64,000 bases of DNA from Pseudomonas asiatica (GTDB taxonomy: Bacteria; Pseudomonadota; Gammaproteobacteria; Pseudomonadales; Pseudomonadaceae). The notes under the pieces were generated by a model. It had not been told where the DNA came from and did no database searches. It worked only from the letters and a program-made list of their open reading frames with translations. The stretch lies in the NCBI RefSeq assembly GCF_040214835.1, contig NZ_CP157874.1, positions 2,112,001-2,176,000 on the forward strand, in the 5' to 3' direction. Shown here one piece after another: positions 46,632 through 54,592 of this stretch. Every line of letters starts with the position of its first letter. Position 1 is the stretch's first letter. The translations under genes and the position numbers were made by a program.

Positions 46632-47669
46632 TCAGAAAGGCGGCGCCACATACACAACCCGGTTTCGTCCATTCTGTTTGGCGTCATAAAGCCCTTTGTC
46701 AGCGCGTTCCAGTGCGTCATCCAGCGTTTCTCCCTTGGCAAACAGGGTGCACCCGATGCTCAGGGTTACGTTCAACTGACCACAGGGCAACTGCATCGGG
46801 TTGGCACCCACCTGTTCGCGAATCCGCTCAGCAATCCGGGTCAGCTCTTCGCTGTCCTTCACCTGCAAAATTGCAACAAACTCCTCACCCCCATGCCGCA
46901 CCACCAAATCATCAGGGCGCAGTGCCGCGCGCAGGCGACGGGCCGTTTCGCAAAGCACCTTGTCACCACCGCCATGGCCGTACTTGTCGTTGATGGACTT
47001 GAAGTGGTCCAGGTCGGCATAAACCGCACCCAGCTGTAAGCCGTTCACCTCGGCCAATCGCCGTTCATGCGCTTCAAACGCCGACAACGCGCCGCGGTTC
47101 CACAGTTGTGTCAAAGGGTCGAGCAGGGCTTTGCGTTGTTCGCGATCCATTTCAAGCCGCAGATCGCGGTTCACCTGGGCCAAGGTACGCAGCTGCAGAT
47201 ACCCCTCGGCGAGCGTAGCCAGGTCCCTGAAGTTCGCTTGCTGAGCCTCGCTGAGCACGCGCGGGCGCGGGTCGAACATGCACAGCGTACCGATGGCTTT
47301 ACCGTTGCCGGCGCGCAAGGGGTGGCCGGCGTAAAAGCGGATGTAGGGCGCGTTCAGCACGAGCGGGTTGTCGACGAAGCGTTCGTCGCACAGGGCGTCG
47401 GGCACCGTCAGGGTGTCCTCGCCGAGAATGGCGTAGCCGCAGAACGAAACACTGCGCGTCGTCTCGCTTGCCTCAAGGCCTATGCGGGCCTTGAACCACT
47501 GTCGGTCCTGGTCGATCAGGCTGATAAGCACAGTGTCCACATGGGCCAGGTCCTGGGTGAGCCGCACCAGGGTATCCAGGTAATGCTCGGCTGGCGTGTC
47601 GACCAGGTTCATGTCGTCGAGCGTGCGCTGGCGCAGCGCTTCGTCAGCGGGCAAGGGGCAAGCTGGCAT
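46632..47669 (-). CDS. GAF-GGDEF diguanylate cyclase
   Basis: A 345-residue cytoplasmic protein that should make cyclic di-GMP from GTP. The N-terminal GAF domain covers about 20-165 (DTVLISLIDQDRQWFKARIG, SVSFCGYAIL, FYAGHPLRAGNGKAIGTLCM). A coiled linker leads to the GGDEF domain with DLDHFKSINDKYGHGGGDKV and the active-site RHGGEEF. No RxxD inhibition site was noted. It takes up an unknown signal through GAF. It is divergent from glsB across a 200-base spacer and is the first core-like gene after the island. Confidence 0.9.
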   Translation of the reverse strand: MPACPLPADEALRQRTLDDMNLVDTPAEHYLDTLVRLTQDLAHVDTVLISLIDQDRQWFKARIGLEASETTRSVSFCGYAILGEDTLTVPDALCDERFVDNPLVLNAPYIRFYAGHPLRAGNGKAIGTLCMFDPRPRVLSEAQQANFRDLATLAEGYLQLRTLAQVNRDLRLEMDREQRKALLDPLTQLWNRGALSAFEAHERRLAEVNGLQLGAVYADLDHFKSINDKYGHGGGDKVLCETARRLRAALRPDDLVVRHGGEEFVAILQVKDSEELTRIAERIREQVGANPMQLPCGQLNVTLSIGCTLFAKGETLDDALERADKGLYDAKQNGRNRVVYVAPPF

Positions 47670-47869
47670 TGTGGGTCCTCCGTTCCTTGGTTGGCTTGGT
47701 TACCTGGCGGGTGCGCGGTCTGTATCCCGTCGAAACAAGCACAGCATAGGCCATGGCGTGGTGCACGGTCGGCCGACAATTTCTTGCCGGGAGTGTGATT
47801 TCTTTCGCTCGATCTTCGTCAAGGATGCTACCCCTTAGCCGTCGTCTGGGGACTGATACAGGGCCTTCC

Positions 47870-48778
47870 ATGCAAACGCTGTTGAACGAGATTCTCGAAG
47901 AAGTACGTCCCTTGATCGGCAAGGGCAAAGTGGCTGACTACATTCCCGCGCTGGCCGATGTGCCGGCGAACCAGTTGGGCATCGCGGTCTATGGCAACGA
48001 TGGCAGCTATTACTGTGCAGGCGACGCGCTGGTGCCGTTCTCGGTGCAGAGTATTTCCAAGGTGTTCAGCCTTGTGCAGGCGATTGGGCACTCCGGGGAA
48101 GCCATTTGGCAGCGGCTTGGCCATGAGCCTTCCGGCCAGCCGTTCAACTCGCTGGTGCAGCTGGAGTTCGAGCGTGGTCGGCCGCGTAATCCTTTTATCA
48201 ATGCGGGGGCGTTGGTGATCTGCGATATCAACCAGTCGCGCTTCGCTGCACCCACGTTGTCGATGCGCGACTTCGTGCGGCGGCTATCGGGCAATCCCCA
48301 TATCGCGATCGATGCCCGCGTTGCCGACTCGGAGTATCAGTTCCGCGCGCGCAACGCGGCCATGGCTTACCTGATGCAGTCGTTCGGCAACTTCCATAAC
48401 GAGGTGGAGACGGTACTGCGCAGCTATTTCAGCTATTGCGCGCTGCAGATGAATTGCCTGGACCTGGCCCGGGCGTTCTGTTTCCTGGCCAATGATGGGT
48501 TCTGCAAGCACAGCGGTGAGCAGATTCTGACCCGGCGCCAGACCCAGCAGGTGAACTCGATCATGGCCACCAGCGGGTTGTATGACGAAGCAGGGAATTT
48601 CGCCTATCGGGTGGGATTGCCGGGCAAGAGTGGTGTAGGGGGTGGCATTGTGGCGATCGTGCCGGGGCAATTCACCGTGTGCGTGTGGTCGCCGGAATTG
48701 AATGCGGCGGGTAACTCCCTGGCCGGGATGGCGGCGCTCGAACTGCTCAGTTCGCGGATCGGCTGGTCGGTGTTCTGA
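47870..48778 (+). CDS. glsB: Glutaminase (beta-lactamase fold)
   Basis: A 302-residue cytoplasmic glutaminase that releases ammonia from glutamine to form glutamate. The catalytic Ser61-x-x-Lys64 is in [26 protein letters not shown], and [17 protein letters not shown] are other family marks. The ATG at 47870 is the natural start (MQTLLNEIL); upstream in-frame codons belong to the promoter. Unlike the periplasmic enzyme at 14453 there is no signal peptide, so the window encodes two unrelated glutaminases. Confidence 0.92.
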   Translation: MQTLLNEILEEVRPLIGKGKVADYIPALADVPANQLGIAVYGNDGSYYCAGDALVPFSVQSISKVFSLVQAIGHSGEAIWQRLGHEPSGQPFNSLVQLEFERGRPRNPFINAGALVICDINQSRFAAPTLSMRDFVRRLSGNPHIAIDARVADSEYQFRARNAAMAYLMQSFGNFHNEVETVLRSYFSYCALQMNCLDLARAFCFLANDGFCKHSGEQILTRRQTQQVNSIMATSGLYDEAGNFAYRVGLPGKSGVGGGIVAIVPGQFTVCVWSPELNAAGNSLAGMAALELLSSRIGWSVF

Positions 48779-48817
48779 TCGGCGGGCCCGGTGGCTGAGG
48801 TAGGCCCGGTCGATACC

Positions 48818-49540
48818 TCAGCTCGTCGGGTCTTGCCCCAGTACCTTGGCAAGGGCCACGCGGGCATCTTCAAGCTGTACCAGTGAAGCATGCCGCGCGC
48901 CCAGCGCGTCACCGTTCTGGATAGCGGTCAGAATCGCCTTGTGGCGGGGTAGGGCGAGTTCGTCGAAATTCGCCCGCTGGTTGGAGTAGCGCACCGACTC
49001 GCGCAGCGCCATCGACAGCATGTTGCACAGGTAGGCCAGCAGGTCGTTGTGGGTGGCGTCGGCGATACGGGCGTGGAAGTCCAGGTCCGGTTGCAGGCGC
49101 TCTTCATGGTTGCGGGCGGCTTCCATGCGTTGGTAGGCCTCGGCGATCGAATCGACGTCGTTGGCGCTGGCGTTGGTGGCGGCCAGTGCGGCGGCGGCGG
49201 GTTCGATGACCCAGCGTACGCTGCTCAGCATGTTGAAGAATTCCTGCTGTGGCGTGGCCTGCATCAGCCAGTGCAGCACGTCCGGGTCGAGCATGTGCCA
49301 GTCATGGCGGGGCCGAACCAGGGTACCCACCCGCGGGCGGGCCTCGATCAGGCCCTTGGCGGTAAGGGCGCGCATCGCCTCGCGGAACACCGGCCGGCTG
49401 ATCGCGTAGGCTTCGCACAGGCTGGCCTCGGAAGGCAGCTTTTGCCCGGGTGCGAGTTGGCCGGATACGATCTGTACGCCAAGGTCCTGGACCAGGGTGG
49501 CGTGCATGCTCTTGCGCGTGGTGGGTTGGCGGTAGTTCAT
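48818..49540 (-). CDS. FadR-type GntR regulator of the pentonate genes
   Basis: A 240-residue FadR/FCD-subfamily regulator. The winged helix is seen as TLVQDLGVQIVSGQLAPGQK, LPSEASLCEAYAISRPVFRE, AMRALTAKGLIEARPRVGT. The FCD ligand domain carries the metal-site pattern with Asp (LDFHARIADATHNDLL) and His (LPRHKAIL). It very probably controls the dehydratase and transporter genes, whose divergent promoter holds two TAGTA-N-TACTA palindromes of the FadR class. A start further upstream at about 49579 is possible; the 118-bp REP array lies between it and the dehydratase gene. Confidence 0.8.
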   Translation of the reverse strand: MNYRQPTTRKSMHATLVQDLGVQIVSGQLAPGQKLPSEASLCEAYAISRPVFREAMRALTAKGLIEARPRVGTLVRPRHDWHMLDPDVLHWLMQATPQQEFFNMLSSVRWVIEPAAAALAATNASANDVDSIAEAYQRMEAARNHEERLQPDLDFHARIADATHNDLLAYLCNMLSMALRESVRYSNQRANFDELALPRHKAILTAIQNGDALGARHASLVQLEDARVALAKVLGQDPTS

Positions 49541-49593
49541 GTGGGGCGGGGCGGATCCTTCGGGCGGGGGCAGCATCATAGCATTAGCGCGTC

Positions 49594-50065
49594 GACGCGG
49601 TGCATGGCACCGGCTGCGCCGGTGTTCGCGGCCACGGCCGCTCCCACAGGTACCGCGTGAGCCTGAAGCCTGCGCCGTCCCTGTGGGAGCGGGTTCACCC
49701 GCGAAGCAGGCGACGCGGTGGATGGCACCGGCTGCGCCGGTGTTCGCGGCTGAAGCCGCTCCTACAGGTACAGCGCGAGCCCGAAGCCTGCGGCGTCCCT
49801 GTGGGAGCGGGCGCGCCCGCGAAGCAGGCGACGCGGTGGATGGCACCGGCTGCGCCGGTGTTCGCGGCCACGGCCGCTCCCACAGGTACCGCGTGAGCCT
49901 GAAGCCTGCGCCGTCCCTGTGGGAGCGGGTTCACCCGCGAAGCAGGCGACGCGGTGGATGGCACCGGCTACGCCGGTGTTCGCGGCTGAAGCCGCTCCTA
50001 CAGGTACAGCGCGAGCCCGAAGCCTGCGCCGGACCTGTGGGAGCGGGCGCGCCCGCGAAGCAGGC
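49594..50065. repeat. 118-bp REP tandem array, four units in A-B-A-B order
   Basis: GACGCGGTG recurs at 49594, 49712, 49830, 49948 and (as GACGCGGAG) 50066, exactly 118 bases apart. Each unit holds two opposed REP palindromes plus an ACCGGCTGCGCCGGT hairpin. Units 1 and 3 share GGCCACGGCCGCTCCCACAG and GCGGGTTCACCCGCG; units 2 and 4 share GGCTGAAGCCGCTCCTACAG and GCGGGCGCGCCCGCG, so the higher-order repeat is 236 bp. Confidence 0.9.
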
Positions 50066-50144
50066 GACGCGGAGGATGGCACCGGCTTTGCTGGCGATGG
50101 GCTGCGCAGCAGCCCCGATGACGCTAAACGACAGGCTTCAGGCC

Positions 50145-51878
50145 TTAGTGCGAGTGCTTGGGCACCGCCGCCCCGCGGCATCCGACCAGGAAGTCGAAGT
50201 CGCAACCCTCATCGGCCTGCATGACGTGGTCCAGGTACAGCCTGGCGTAACCACCGCTGATCAACTGCGGCGGGGCTTGCAGGTCGGCCAGGCGGCCGGC
50301 CAGTTCCTCGTCGGAAATGTCCAGGTGCAGCCGGCCTTCCCTGCAATCCAGCTCGATCCAGTCGCCTTCGCGCACGGCAGCCAACGGCCCGCCAGCTGCA
50401 GCTTCCGGCGCCACGTGCAGCACCACGGTGCCGTAGGCGGTGCCGCTCATGCGGGCATCGGAAATACGCACCATGTCGGTCACGCCCTGGGCCAGCAGCT
50501 TGGCCGGCAGGCCCATGTTGCCGACCTCGGCCATGCCCGGGTAGCCCTTGGGCCCGCAGTGCTTCATCACCAGCACGGAACTGGCATCCACGTCCAGCTC
50601 GGGGTCGTTGATGCGTGCCTTGTAGTCGTCGAAGTTCTCGAACACCACGGCGCGGCCACGATGCTGCATCAGCGCCGGGGTGGCGGCCGAGGGCTTGAGC
50701 ACGGCGCCCTTGGGCGCCAGGTTGCCGCGCAGGATGCAGATGCCGCCGTCGGCCACCAGCGGCTTGTCGATCGGGCGGATCACCTCTTCGTCATACAGCG
50801 GTGCGGCCTGGCAGTTGTCCCACAGGCTCTTGCCGTTGGCCGTCAGCGCGGCAGGGTTGGGCAGCAGACCGTGTTCGCCCAGGCGGCGGATGACCGCAGG
50901 CAGGCCGCCGGCGTAGTAGAACTCTTCCATCAGAAAACGGCCCGAAGGCTGCAGGTCGACCAGGGTTGGCGTACCGCGGCCGATGCGGGTCCAGTCTTCC
51001 AGCTGCAGGTCCACGCCGATGCGTCCGGCAATGGCCTTCAGGTGAATCACCGCGTTGGTCGAGCCACCGATGGCGGCGTTGACGCGGATGGCGTTCTCGA
51101 AGGCTTCGCGGGTGAGGATTTTCGACAGGCGCAGGTCTTCGCGCACCATGTCGACAATGCGCATGCCCGACAGGTGGGCCAGCACGTAACGGCGTGCATC
51201 CACCGCCGGGATGGCGGCGTTGTGCGGCAGCGAGGTGCCCAGCGCTTCGGCCATGCAGGCCATGGTCGAGGCGGTGCCCATGGTGTTGCAGGTGCCTGCC
51301 GAGCGCGACATGCCGGCCTCGGCCGAGAGGAACTCGTTGAGGTCGATCTGGCCGGCCTTGTAGGCCTCGTGCATCTGCCAGACGATGGTGCCGGCGCCAA
51401 TGTCCTTGCCTTTGTGCTTGCCGTTCAGCATCGGCCCGCCGGTAACCACGATCGCCGGCACGTCACAGCTCGCCGCGCCCATCAGCAGCGCCGGGGTGGT
51501 CTTGTCGCAGCCGGTCAGCAGCACCACGGCGTCCACCGGGTTGCCACGGATCGCTTCCTCCACATCCATGCTCGCCAGGTTGCGGGTGAGCATGGCCGTG
51601 GGGCGCAGGTTGGACTCGCCACTGGAGAACACCGGGAACTCCACCGGGAAGCCGCCAGCCTCCAGCACGCCCTTCTTGACGTGTTCGGCAATCTTGCGGA
51701 AGTGCGCATTGCACGGGGTCAGCTCCGACCAGGTGTTGCAGATGCCGATGATCGGCTTGCCCTGGAATTCGTGGTCCGGAATACCCTGGTTCTTCATCCA
51801 GCTGCGGTACATGAAACCGTTCTTGTCGGCGGTGCCGAACCATTGGGCGGAGCGCAGTGGGCGTTTGTTATCAGACAT
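50145..51878 (-). CDS. IlvD/EDD-family sugar-acid dehydratase (pentonate dehydratase)
   Basis: A 577-residue iron-sulfur dehydratase. Cluster ligands appear in LLTGCDKTTPALLMGAASCD and SAGTCNTMGTASTMACMAEA; KHKGKDIGAGTIVWQ is also typical. It removes water from an aldonic acid to give a 2-keto-3-deoxy acid. With the neighbouring FAH-family dehydratase and KGSADH it should act on L-arabonate or D-xylonate (context inference). ATG 51878 starts in the divergent promoter shared with the MFS gene. Confidence 0.85.
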   Translation of the reverse strand: MSDNKRPLRSAQWFGTADKNGFMYRSWMKNQGIPDHEFQGKPIIGICNTWSELTPCNAHFRKIAEHVKKGVLEAGGFPVEFPVFSSGESNLRPTAMLTRNLASMDVEEAIRGNPVDAVVLLTGCDKTTPALLMGAASCDVPAIVVTGGPMLNGKHKGKDIGAGTIVWQMHEAYKAGQIDLNEFLSAEAGMSRSAGTCNTMGTASTMACMAEALGTSLPHNAAIPAVDARRYVLAHLSGMRIVDMVREDLRLSKILTREAFENAIRVNAAIGGSTNAVIHLKAIAGRIGVDLQLEDWTRIGRGTPTLVDLQPSGRFLMEEFYYAGGLPAVIRRLGEHGLLPNPAALTANGKSLWDNCQAAPLYDEEVIRPIDKPLVADGGICILRGNLAPKGAVLKPSAATPALMQHRGRAVVFENFDDYKARINDPELDVDASSVLVMKHCGPKGYPGMAEVGNMGLPAKLLAQGVTDMVRISDARMSGTAYGTVVLHVAPEAAAGGPLAAVREGDWIELDCREGRLHLDISDEELAGRLADLQAPPQLISGGYARLYLDHVMQADEGCDFDFLVGCRGAAVPKHSH

Positions 51879-51891
51879 GGGAACACCTAAT

Positions 51892-51902
51892 TAGTATTAC
51901 TA
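51892..51902. promoter_or_regulatory. FadR-class operator 1
   Basis: TAGTA-T-TACTA, a perfect palindrome matching the TNGT-N3-ACNA pattern of FadR regulators, 14 bases before the dehydratase start. Confidence 0.7.
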
Positions 51903-51965
51903 TTTTTCGTTGTGCGATCGACTGTACTAATAAAAATGGTCTCTGTGAAGGCTTGTTGGCTCAAT

Positions 51966-51976
51966 TAGTAATACTA
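51966..51976. promoter_or_regulatory. FadR-class operator 2
   Basis: TAGTA-A-TACTA, the same palindrome 74 bases (about seven helical turns) from operator 1, in the MFS promoter. A half site TACTA lies between them at 51925. Confidence 0.7.
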
Positions 51977-52062
51977 TAAGATCATTCACCCAGGTCAGAG
52001 GTCTGCCAAAAAGTCCCCGGCCAGGTGCTGTACCCATTACAAGAACAATTGGAGACATCGCC

Positions 52063-53370
52063 ATGATTCAGGAGCAGCGGTTAGTCCGCCTGATCACACT
52101 GAAACTCATCCCTTTTCTGGTACTGCTTTACCTGGTGGCCTATGTCGACCGTTCCGCGGTGGGCTTCGCCAAGCTGCACATGGGCGCCGACATCGGCCTG
52201 GGTGACGCGGCCTACGGCCTTGGTGCCGGGCTCTTCTTCATTGGTTACTTCCTGTTCGAGGTGCCGAGCAACCTGTTGCTCGACCGCTTTGGCGCGCGCC
52301 GCTGGTTCGCCCGCATCCTGGTCACCTGGGGCGCGATCACCGTCGGCATGGCCTTCGTTACCGGGCCCAACGGTTTCTACGTGATGCGCTTTCTGCTGGG
52401 GGCGGCCGAGGCGGGCTTCTTCCCGGGCGTGCTGTACTACATCACCCAGTGGTACCCGGTGCGCCATCGCGGCAAGATCCTCGGCTTCTTCATCCTCTCC
52501 CAGCCGCTGGCGATGCTGATCACCGGGCCGCTCTCGGGCGCGCTGCTGGGGCTCGATGGCATCTACGGCCTGCATGGCTGGCAATGGCTGTTCATCTGCA
52601 TCGGTACCCCCGCGGTGCTGCTGGCCTGGCCGACCCTGCGCCTGCTGCCGGACAGCCCGGCCAAGGTGCGCTGGCTCAGCGACGAACAGCGCAGCTGGCT
52701 GCAGGAACAGCTGGCCAACGACCTGCGCGAGTTCGGCCAGACCCGCCATGGCAATCCGTTGCATGCCCTGAAGGACAGCCGGGTGCTGTTGCTGGCGCTG
52801 TTCTACCTGCCGGTGACCCTGAGCATTTACGGCCTGGGTCTTTGGCTGCCCACGCTGATCCACCAGTTTGGCGGCAGTGACCTGGTCACCGGTTTCGTTT
52901 CGGCCGTGCCTTACCTGTTCGGCATCATCGGCCTGCTGATCGTGCCGCGCAGCTCCGACCGCCTGAACGACCGCTATGGCCACCTCGGCCTGCTGTATGC
53001 CCTGGGTGCGATCGGCCTGTTCTTCAGTGCCTGGCTTAGCGTGCCGGTCATGCAGCTGGCAGCGCTGTGCCTGGTGGCATTCGCGTTGTTCTCCTGCACC
53101 GCCATCTTCTGGACCTTGCCGGGCCGGTTCTTCTCCGGGGCCAGCGCTGCAGCCGGCATCGCCTTGATCAACTCGATCGGCAACCTCGGCGGCTACCTGG
53201 GCCCGTTCGGTATCGGCGCGCTCAAGGAGCACACCGGGCAACTTTCGTCGGGGCTGTATTTCCTGGCCGTGGTGATGCTGTTCGGGCTGTTGCTCACCGG
53301 GGTTGTCTACAACCGCCTGGAGCGCCGCCAGCGCCTGGCTTCCTCGCGGGCAGCCGAAGCCTCCCGCTAA
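52063..53370 (+). CDS. MFS transporter, sugar-acid (ACS) family
   Basis: A 435-residue transporter with twelve membrane segments. LVAYVDRSAVGFAKLHMGAD in helix 1 and RHRGKILGFFILSQPLAMLI plus GFFPGVLYYITQWYPVRHRG in the loop after helix 4 place it in the anion:cation symporter family with glucarate, galactarate and hexuronate porters. It should import the pentonate used by the adjacent genes with protons. It is divergent from the dehydratase under the two operators and runs into the FAH gene after 28 bases. Confidence 0.88.
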   Translation: MIQEQRLVRLITLKLIPFLVLLYLVAYVDRSAVGFAKLHMGADIGLGDAAYGLGAGLFFIGYFLFEVPSNLLLDRFGARRWFARILVTWGAITVGMAFVTGPNGFYVMRFLLGAAEAGFFPGVLYYITQWYPVRHRGKILGFFILSQPLAMLITGPLSGALLGLDGIYGLHGWQWLFICIGTPAVLLAWPTLRLLPDSPAKVRWLSDEQRSWLQEQLANDLREFGQTRHGNPLHALKDSRVLLLALFYLPVTLSIYGLGLWLPTLIHQFGGSDLVTGFVSAVPYLFGIIGLLIVPRSSDRLNDRYGHLGLLYALGAIGLFFSAWLSVPVMQLAALCLVAFALFSCTAIFWTLPGRFFSGASAAAGIALINSIGNLGGYLGPFGIGALKEHTGQLSSGLYFLAVVMLFGLLLTGVVYNRLERRQRLASSRAAEASR

Positions 53371-53398
53371 TTTTCGCAACCGAGAAGCGAGCACAAAC

Positions 53399-54388
53399 AT
53401 GCGATTGATCCAATTTGAAACCGCCACCGGCGAGCGCTGCGTGGGCGTGGTGGAAGGCGATTACGCCCTGCAGGTGCAGGGCGCAGCCAGCACCCGCGAG
53501 CTGGCCCTGCAAGCCATTGCCGCCGGCCGTGACCTGGCCGCTGAAGTGCAGGCTGCCGGCCTGGGCGAGCGCCACGACTACCTGGCCATGCTGGCCGAAG
53601 GCCGCGTGTTGCCGCCACTGGACCACTCGGACCCGGCGCACTGCCTGGTCACCGGCACCGGGCTGACCCACCTGGGCAGCGCCGCAACCCGCGACAAGAT
53701 GCATCAGCAGCAGGCCGAAGGCGCGGTGACCGACAGCATGCGCATGTTCCAGTGGGGCCTTGATGGCGGTCGGCCGCCGGCAGGCGAGGAGGGCGCGCAG
53801 CCGGAGTGGTTCTACAAGGGCGACGGTGGCATCGTCGTGCGCCCTGGCGCCGACCTGCCGCTGCCGGCGTTCGCCGAGGATGCCGGCGAGGAGCCAGAGC
53901 TGGTCGGGCTGTACCTGATCGGTGCCGACGGCACGCCTTACCGCCTTGGCTATGCGTTGGGCAACGAGTTTTCCGACCATGTGATGGAGCGGCGCAACTA
54001 CCTGTACCTGGCCCATTCCAAACTGCGCGCCTGCAGCTTCGGCCCAGAGCTGCGCCTGGGTGCGCTGCCGGCCCACCTGGAAGGCACCAGCCGCATCCTG
54101 CGCGACGGCCAGGAGCTGTGGCGCAAGCCGTTCCTCTCGGGCGAGCAGAACATGTGCCACAGCTTCGAGAACCTTGAATTCCACCACTTCAAGTACACCC
54201 AGTTCCTGCGCCCCGGTGATATCCACGTGCATTACTTCGGCACCGCCACGCTGTCGTTCGCCGACGGCATCCAGGCGCGCCCGGGCGACACCTTCGAAGT
54301 CAGCCTCGACGCGTTCGGCCAGCCGCTGCGCAACGGCATTGCCGCCGCGCCCGGGCAGGTTCGCCCCGGGGTGGTGAAAAGCCTTTGA
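53399..54388 (+). CDS. FAH-family 2-keto-3-deoxypentonate dehydratase (AraD1/GguC-like)
   Basis: A 329-residue protein of the fumarylacetoacetate hydrolase superfamily, GguC/AraD1 branch: MRLIQFETATGERCVGVVEG, TGTGLTHLGSAATRDKMHQQ, GYALGNEFSDHVMERRNYLY, FENLEFHHFKYTQFLRPGDI. The Asp and Glu metal ligands expected of the superfamily are seen in NEFSD. AraD1 enzymes dehydrate 2-keto-3-deoxy-pentonate to alpha-ketoglutarate semialdehyde, which fits the KGSADH gene that follows. ATG 53399 is the family-typical start. Confidence 0.8.
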   Translation: MRLIQFETATGERCVGVVEGDYALQVQGAASTRELALQAIAAGRDLAAEVQAAGLGERHDYLAMLAEGRVLPPLDHSDPAHCLVTGTGLTHLGSAATRDKMHQQQAEGAVTDSMRMFQWGLDGGRPPAGEEGAQPEWFYKGDGGIVVRPGADLPLPAFAEDAGEEPELVGLYLIGADGTPYRLGYALGNEFSDHVMERRNYLYLAHSKLRACSFGPELRLGALPAHLEGTSRILRDGQELWRKPFLSGEQNMCHSFENLEFHHFKYTQFLRPGDIHVHYFGTATLSFADGIQARPGDTFEVSLDAFGQPLRNGIAAAPGQVRPGVVKSL

Positions 54389-54418
54389 GCCCGCTGCCAG
54401 CCAGTTGCTGAATCGGGG

Positions 54419-54533
54419 CCGCTCTGCGCCCCTTCGCGGGCTCGCCCGCTCCCACAAATACGGCGCAAGCTCCCAGAACTGCGCGGTCCCTGTGGGAGCT
54501 GGCTTGCCTGCGATGGGCTGCGCAGCAGCCCCC
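54419..54533. repeat. REP-type inverted repeat
   Basis: TTCGCGGGCTCGCCCGCTCC and GTGGGAGCTGGCTTGCCTGC followed by GGGCTGCGCAGCAGCCC, between the FAH and KGSADH genes. Confidence 0.75.
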
Positions 54534-54592
54534 TTTCCGCTAACTGCCTGACACGAGCATCTGAACCTTCTTTCTCATTACAGGATTCAACC

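Noticed and set aside
46244..46993. Frame after the large helicase
   Set aside because: Runs across a non-coding gap and antisense to the GGDEF gene; no family features.
49594..50065. Regular array considered as CRISPR
   Set aside because: The whole 118-bp unit is repeated with no unique spacers, and the units are REP palindromes; no cas genes nearby.
49539..51890. Long plus-strand frame through the REP array and opposite the dehydratase
   Set aside because: First part is translated REP sequence, the remainder is antisense to the IlvD/EDD gene.
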